DNA from: Hyperoplus lanceolatus
Lineage: Eukaryota > Chordata > Actinopteri > Uranoscopiformes > Ammodytidae
Direction: 5' to 3'
Assembly (NCBI GenBank): GCA_026929865.2
Contig: CM049404.1
Coordinates: forward strand, 2,626,501-2,690,500
DNA length: 64,000 nt
Below the pieces are notes generated by a model. That model was given only the letters and a program-made list of their open reading frames with translations, was not told where the DNA came from and did no database searches. This document shows positions 59,879-64,000 of the stretch, piece after piece (positions within the stretch are counted from its first letter, which is position 1; every line of letters starts with the position of its first letter). The position numbers were made by a program, and so were the translations under genes.

Positions 59879-60634
59879 TTTGCCAGAGGAAGAGAAGCTG
59901 CCTAATAATTATGCACACCTTTATATAGAGTGTTGATCTCCTTAGGACACACCCTCACTCATTACACAAATACACATCATCTGGTATGCGTAAATCCAAT
60001 AAGCACTTTGGTTTATACAGCTTGAAGTTGGAAAATATGCATAAAAATTATGATACGGCCAACATCCTCACTTGCCTAATAATTGTGCACACAGTGTAGA
60101 ACGATGTAGGGTCTGGCGATGAGCAATAGACCTTCCGTTACTCATGGTGCAGCACCAATCCATGCATTTCAAAATACCACTGCGCACAATTGGCTAGCAC
60201 TACAACCAATCAGAGCAATGAATAAGGTGATGTATCAGAGCGGAACTAACTGGTCAATTAAATATTGCCGTATCCGGTCTGCAAAACAGCAAATACATCT
60301 TTCTTGCCAAATCGTTAAGTGTCGAGGCCAAAACCGTAACGCTCACACAGCCACCAAACTACATTTTCCCTTGTCGCCATCTCCCCAATGGGAACGTGAC
60401 CGCAGTGATCCACACCGTGTGGAGTCTATCTTTCAATTTCCCTTTCAGTCGGCGACTGCTACGACCGCCTTCATGCACTCAGTAAATGATATTAATTTGG
60501 GGTGTTTCAATGACTATGTATGGGTAAATATGGGCGGTACGTGAAGCCCGCAAAGGCTGCGCCACACTTGGAGCTGATTGTGATTTATAAAGGGAAACAG
60601 ACGTAGGACGTGAGGCACTGTTTTATAAATCTTG

Positions 60635-60809
60635 CCCTGCGTTCCAAATCACATACTTTTTCTTTTTACTGAACTACATACTAAAGTACAGAAGAGTTTT
60701 AGTTTTAGATAAGGAAGTTTTTTTTCATTATGTCGAGAAATGTCAAGAATAAAAACGAATACTCTGGCATACTAAATATTATGGAAGTATGGGAATTGGA
60801 ACGCAGGGT
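60635..60809 (+). mobile_element. 'TGCGTTCCAA' MITE, family M4, copy 5 (internally deleted)
   Basis: It begins CCCTGCGTTCCAAATCACAT and ends aattggaacgcaggg. About 90 bp of the centre is missing relative to copy 2, including the acaattgacgtgcat block. Bases 60346-60634 and 60810-61121 around it are unassigned. Confidence 0.83.
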
Positions 60810-61118
60810 GAATAATTTTGTTTGCAAGCACTTCCTGAGTTTCTTCCGTACGCCAGCTTTCCACGTGAATCCCACGCAAAGTGTTATAAATGAGGCCCCA
60901 GAACACCATTCAGTCACAATACATTTTGTATGAGGAAGTGGCAAAACTGCAAATCAAACTCTAAATGCTGTCTCTATTACTAAAAGCATCGCTGCTTCCA
61001 CCTGCATAGTATACTGTGCTTCAAAGCAGAGCTAGCTGTATGCACAGCAAATAGATGGCTGTACTGTGGACACAGGGAAAGATCATGTGGGAACGATAGA
61101 TGGCAGCCTTGCCTTCAG

Positions 61119-61121
<3 letters not shown>

Positions 61122-61164
<43 letters not shown>
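61122..61164 (+). repeat. (CA)n microsatellite
   Basis: A pure dinucleotide run of about 42 bp. Confidence 0.96.
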
Positions 61165-61165
<1 letters not shown>

Positions 61166-61420
61166 CATTCCGCGCCTTACAATAGAAAGCTTATTGAGCT
61201 ATGTTTCTTTCACAGAGCTATGATTTTTCTTCTTACTTCAACCTGAAACATTCACATTTGAAAATGTCCAAAGTCAGTTGAAACTAGGAGAGAAAAATAT
61301 AATTGAAAATGCATTTTGTCCTTCAGAATGGAGCTTTTTCAACAGTTGACACCCAGGACTGAAGTGAAAGTCTTCACATAACATTTAAGATATGCAGCAA
61401 CATGTTATCAAATCAATATA

Positions 61421-62347
61421 TGAGTGATTCTTGAGAACCGGGACAAAAGACCGTCTTCCATATGTAACTGCTGTTATGTTTAAAACTAAAAAGATTTAAA
61501 ATTGTAGATGTTATTAGGGATTAAGAATAGAATGTCTGGAGCACAATTATTCCCTTACATTTCATTTCATCATTATTATGTCAAATATATGACACTTGTT
61601 ATCTTCTCACAACGTCCAAAACAGTGTGTCCTCAGAAGGTTTCAATCTTTCATGTGCAATAAAACCTATTAAAAATGTACTTTAATGATTAAAAAGAGCT
61701 TTTTTCATCAAAAGCAACACTAAATAATCTCTCATATCAATAAAAACTGCTTTCCTCCAACACATTCATGTTTTATATGGTTTCAAAGTGGTGGGACACT
61801 TTTTGTCACCACCGTCAGACATTTCACTAAAATGTAACAAAATCAGGCGAAATAAGGGGCAGCTGTCACTTTGAAGGACCTCTTGTCAAATTCTACCTCT
61901 GCAGAGTACATTAGAGTCAGACAGGCTCTGATAAGTGTTGTAGTTTTAGAATATTTTACATTCCTAACCTTGAAAGTCCTGTGTCACAACCATGATATGT
62001 CAACACAGACTCTTTGAAGTGTTTTGATCATTTTATTTTCCTGAAGTAGTTCATACTAGCTCCTAACATCAACAGAAAAACCAAATGGCTGCTAGATAAA
62101 TTCCATTTGCTATGTTTAAGAAACGTTAAATATGTCAACACCATCAGACAGGAAATCTGACGGAGTTGACATCTGACGGTGGTGATAGGCCATTGACGGT
62201 AAAAAAAACAAAAGCTGGGAGGTTGTGTTAAAGCTTAGCTCAGTAGCTTAGTATATGTTGGATACATGTAATTTAATTTGCCTAAACATAGGGTTTGTAT
62301 TTTTACAACATTGCACCCTGTTTTGTCCCACTTCTCAAGAATCACTG
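61421..62347. mobile_element. TIR family Z, complete copy 2 (about 927 bp)
   Basis: Inverted ends: gagtgattcttgagaaccgg at the left and cttctcaagaatcact at the right, extending to gggacaaaa / ttttgtccc. The motif ctgacggtggtga occurs in several orientations (61808-61821, 62171-62184) inside. It matches the broken copy at 29594-31639. No transposase frame; superfamily unknown. Confidence 0.75.
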
Positions 62348-62929
62348 ATGTTCCTTCCTTTACTCATGACACATTGGAGAACACATTACTAAATACAGCC
62401 GTCCATTGGATTAGTTTCCCTCAATAGATGATGATTTAATAAAGACAGCCAACCATACAACACTCTGCACTGATTACACCTTTTTAAAGATACATTTTTA
62501 CTAGAGACTTTTCATGCAATGATTTTATTTTTGTATACCAGTTATTCAAGGACATTCATTATAGCACAGCTCTCGTACTTGCACATTTCATTACAAATCA
62601 ATCTAAAAGGAATTCAAATGAAACGTTTTTGAGTGTGTGAATCTAGAGAAAAACAACTCTTCTTTCTGAAGCCTCTTTGATCCATGCTTGTACAAAGCAG
62701 CACAGACAGTGTATAGGTGGAGAGAAGGAATGACAGCTGATTGGACGATGTGCGCAAAGGCTTTCAAAAGGTTTCATCAGAGATTTGTGATGCAGCAAAT
62801 AATAATGTATCGGCTATAAAAATATATTTTCCTCTAGTTTGAAACCAATTTGATGTTTTTTTAAATGGGTTCTGTGTTCACTGTTTAGAATCAGAGCGTG
62901 AAACCAATGACACGGTGTTAAAGCATTGT
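62348..62929. other. Unassigned intergenic DNA
   Basis: AT-rich, with no recognised gene or repeat end. Confidence 0.45.
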
Positions 62930-63149
62930 GTTAGCCTCATAGCATAATTGCCTAAATCATATTTACTCTACATCTACTCTATTCTACATCTACTCTAAAT
63001 CTGCTTTACCCTACTCTATAACCCTTAAAATATGACTTAGGCAATTATGCTATTAGGCTAACGAAAAGTAGATGTAGAAAAGAGTAGATGTAGAGTAAAA
63101 GTAGATGTAGAGTAAATATGATTTAGGCAATCATGCTGTGAGGCTAACG
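62930..63149. mobile_element. Palindromic 'GTTAGCCT' element, family P5, copy 3
   Basis: Outer ends gttagcctcatagcataatt and aatcatgctgtgaggctaac. The internal terminus copy (aattatgctattaggctaac, about 63042-63062) is inverted relative to copies 1 and 2, so this copy lies in the opposite orientation. Confidence 0.85.
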
Positions 63150-63847
63150 ATTTGTGACATAATACCTTTTTCTGTTAAGAATGTGATGATGAAAATCAAG
63201 TGGATCACAGTTTTTTCATTTAGCGTGTCGAAGCAATCCAGTATAACTCTCAAAAATTGAACTTCAATTAATAAAGAGGATTCCACCAGAGCTGATTAAC
63301 AGAAGTTATTTCCCATTGCAAACTACTAAGCAAAAACATTGCATGTATTTATTAACTGTAATTCTAAACAGATCAAGCATGCAATGTTTCTACTAAGGTT
63401 CACTTAGGTTGCCCATAATTAGTCATGCTGCTTTTGAGGCGAGACATAGCAGGCACAAACATAGATTTTTCAAACACGGGTGAACTTCTAGGATTTCGTC
63501 TATTTATCTTCCATAACATGTCTTCTTTCATACTAGTATAAATCAAAGGTCCATAACCTACATTTAAGTGTTTATTTGACTAAACCTTGTCTGTTTGCGT
63601 CTGCATATTTCTGCTATACAACCATCTTTAACAAACATTCTGAACACTCTGAACTCAAAATCTCAACGCATCAACTAAAACTTTCCACAAGCACTGTTCT
63701 GAAGGTTAATACAGAAGGATATGTTCATATGTTTATAATGGTCTGATTTATGATTATTTTTCTCACAAACTTGCGAAGAAATTTGATCTGTACATACATT
63801 TTCTGATTAAAAAAAATGAAAGCAGGCTGTATCAAAGGGAGGAAGGG
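63150..63847. other. Unassigned intergenic DNA
   Basis: AT-rich, with no recognised gene or repeat end. Confidence 0.45.
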
Positions 63848-64000
63848 TGGCTTGGTATAGCAGAGTAGTGACAGTGCATGCCACATGATCACACCAGACA
63901 CCAGCTTGATACCAGCCGGGGACCTTTGTTTGAATGTCATTCCTCCTCTCTCACCCTATACTTCCTGTCTGCCTCCAGCACACACTCTGTCCATTAAAGG
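63848..64000 (+). mobile_element. SINE, 3' part, running to or past the window edge
   Basis: The wording gcagagtagtgacagtgcat, tgaatgtcattcctcctctc, cttcctgtctgcctccagc and ctgtccattaaagg is that of a common fish SINE body and tail. Its head is diverged (no clean B box) and the end may continue past 64000. Confidence 0.6.

Larger units (their letters stand above)
56203..60096 (-). mobile_element. Tc1/mariner element (CACTGTGTGCACAATTATTA ends), itself interrupted
   Basis: TA at 56201-56202 and 60097-60098. Inverted ends CACTGTGTGCACAATTATTA and taattgtgcacacagtg. A hAT element (56353-58680) splits it; without that and one TSD the mariner is about 1.56 kb, with a full-length minus-strand transposase. 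Near the resumed part (58701-58745) the TIR-like gtgcacaattattaggcaac recurs, showing a duplicated subterminal motif. Confidence 0.88.
56174..60345 (-). mobile_element. hAT-like family X, copy 4 (inverted), host of a nested stack
   Basis: The family's right end, inverted, is at 56174-56202 (tagcttggaaatccagaccc) and resumes at 60099 with gaacgatgtagggtctggcg, running to about 60345 through gtcgaggccaaaaccgt. A mariner element sits between the two pieces at a TA. The distal end of the family is not recognised. Confidence 0.75.

Noticed and set aside
60119-60544. 141-codon plus-strand frame
   Set aside because: It overlaps the inverted family X repeat and the adjoining low-information DNA; no conserved motif.

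Overview
The window is vertebrate nuclear DNA, almost certainly from a teleost fish. The evidence is spliced exons, long CA/GT microsatellites, tRNA-derived SINEs with L2-like tails, several Tc1/mariner lineages, many hAT and TTAA-specific DNA elements, and a BEL/Pao retrotransposon with a DUF1759-type gag. There is no prokaryotic-style gene organisation. All assignments were made by reading motifs, ends and target-site duplications by eye; no database search was possible.

Host gene: one gene is supported. A 136-bp exon at 201-336 (+) encodes the twin CX9C (CHCH) domain of a MICOS subunit of the CHCHD3/CHCHD6 (MIC19/MIC25) family. Its terminal coding exon appears to be a six-codon exon plus stop at 32076-32096, joined in phase 0 across a 31.7-kb intron and followed by a 3' UTR with AATAAA at 32726-32731. 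Positions 1-32750 are therefore the end of this gene, and 32.75-64 kb looks like intergenic DNA.

Mobile DNA inside the intron: a TTAA-flanked MITE lies 19 bp after the splice donor. Further on are two SINEs (5.2 and 6.1 kb), an inverted-duplicated Tc1 (6.8-8.4 kb), a degenerate full-length Tc1 (11.7-12.9 kb), a 1.17-kb TIR element (14.7-15.9 kb), a hAT with perfect TSD (24.3-25.3 kb), a second inverted-duplicated Tc1 (28.5-29.6 kb) and an interrupted copy of a 0.9-kb TIR family (29.6-31.6 kb).

Intergenic half: an internally deleted Tc1 (34.0-34.8 kb), a 3.4-kb TIR element with a 2.4-kb TTAA element and a SINE inside it (38.5-41.9 kb), a hAT (42.0-42.9 kb), a BEL/Pao relic with intact 5-bp TSD but no pol (50.8-54.0 kb), and a four-level nest of DNA transposons (56.2-60.3 kb). 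Several short families recur and can be defined from this window alone: the TTAA MITE (3 copies), a 'TGCGTTCCAA' MITE (5 copies), a palindromic 'GTTAGCCT..AGCATAATTGCC' element (3 copies), a hAT-like 'AGCCTGG' family (4 copies), and others.

No complete autonomous transposon was found. Every transposase or gag reading frame examined carries stops, frameshifts or deletions. The most interesting signals are structural: snap-back Tc1 copies, precise nested insertions with readable TSDs, a microhomology deletion of pol in the BEL element, and a palindromic MITE family carrying a third internal copy of its own terminus.
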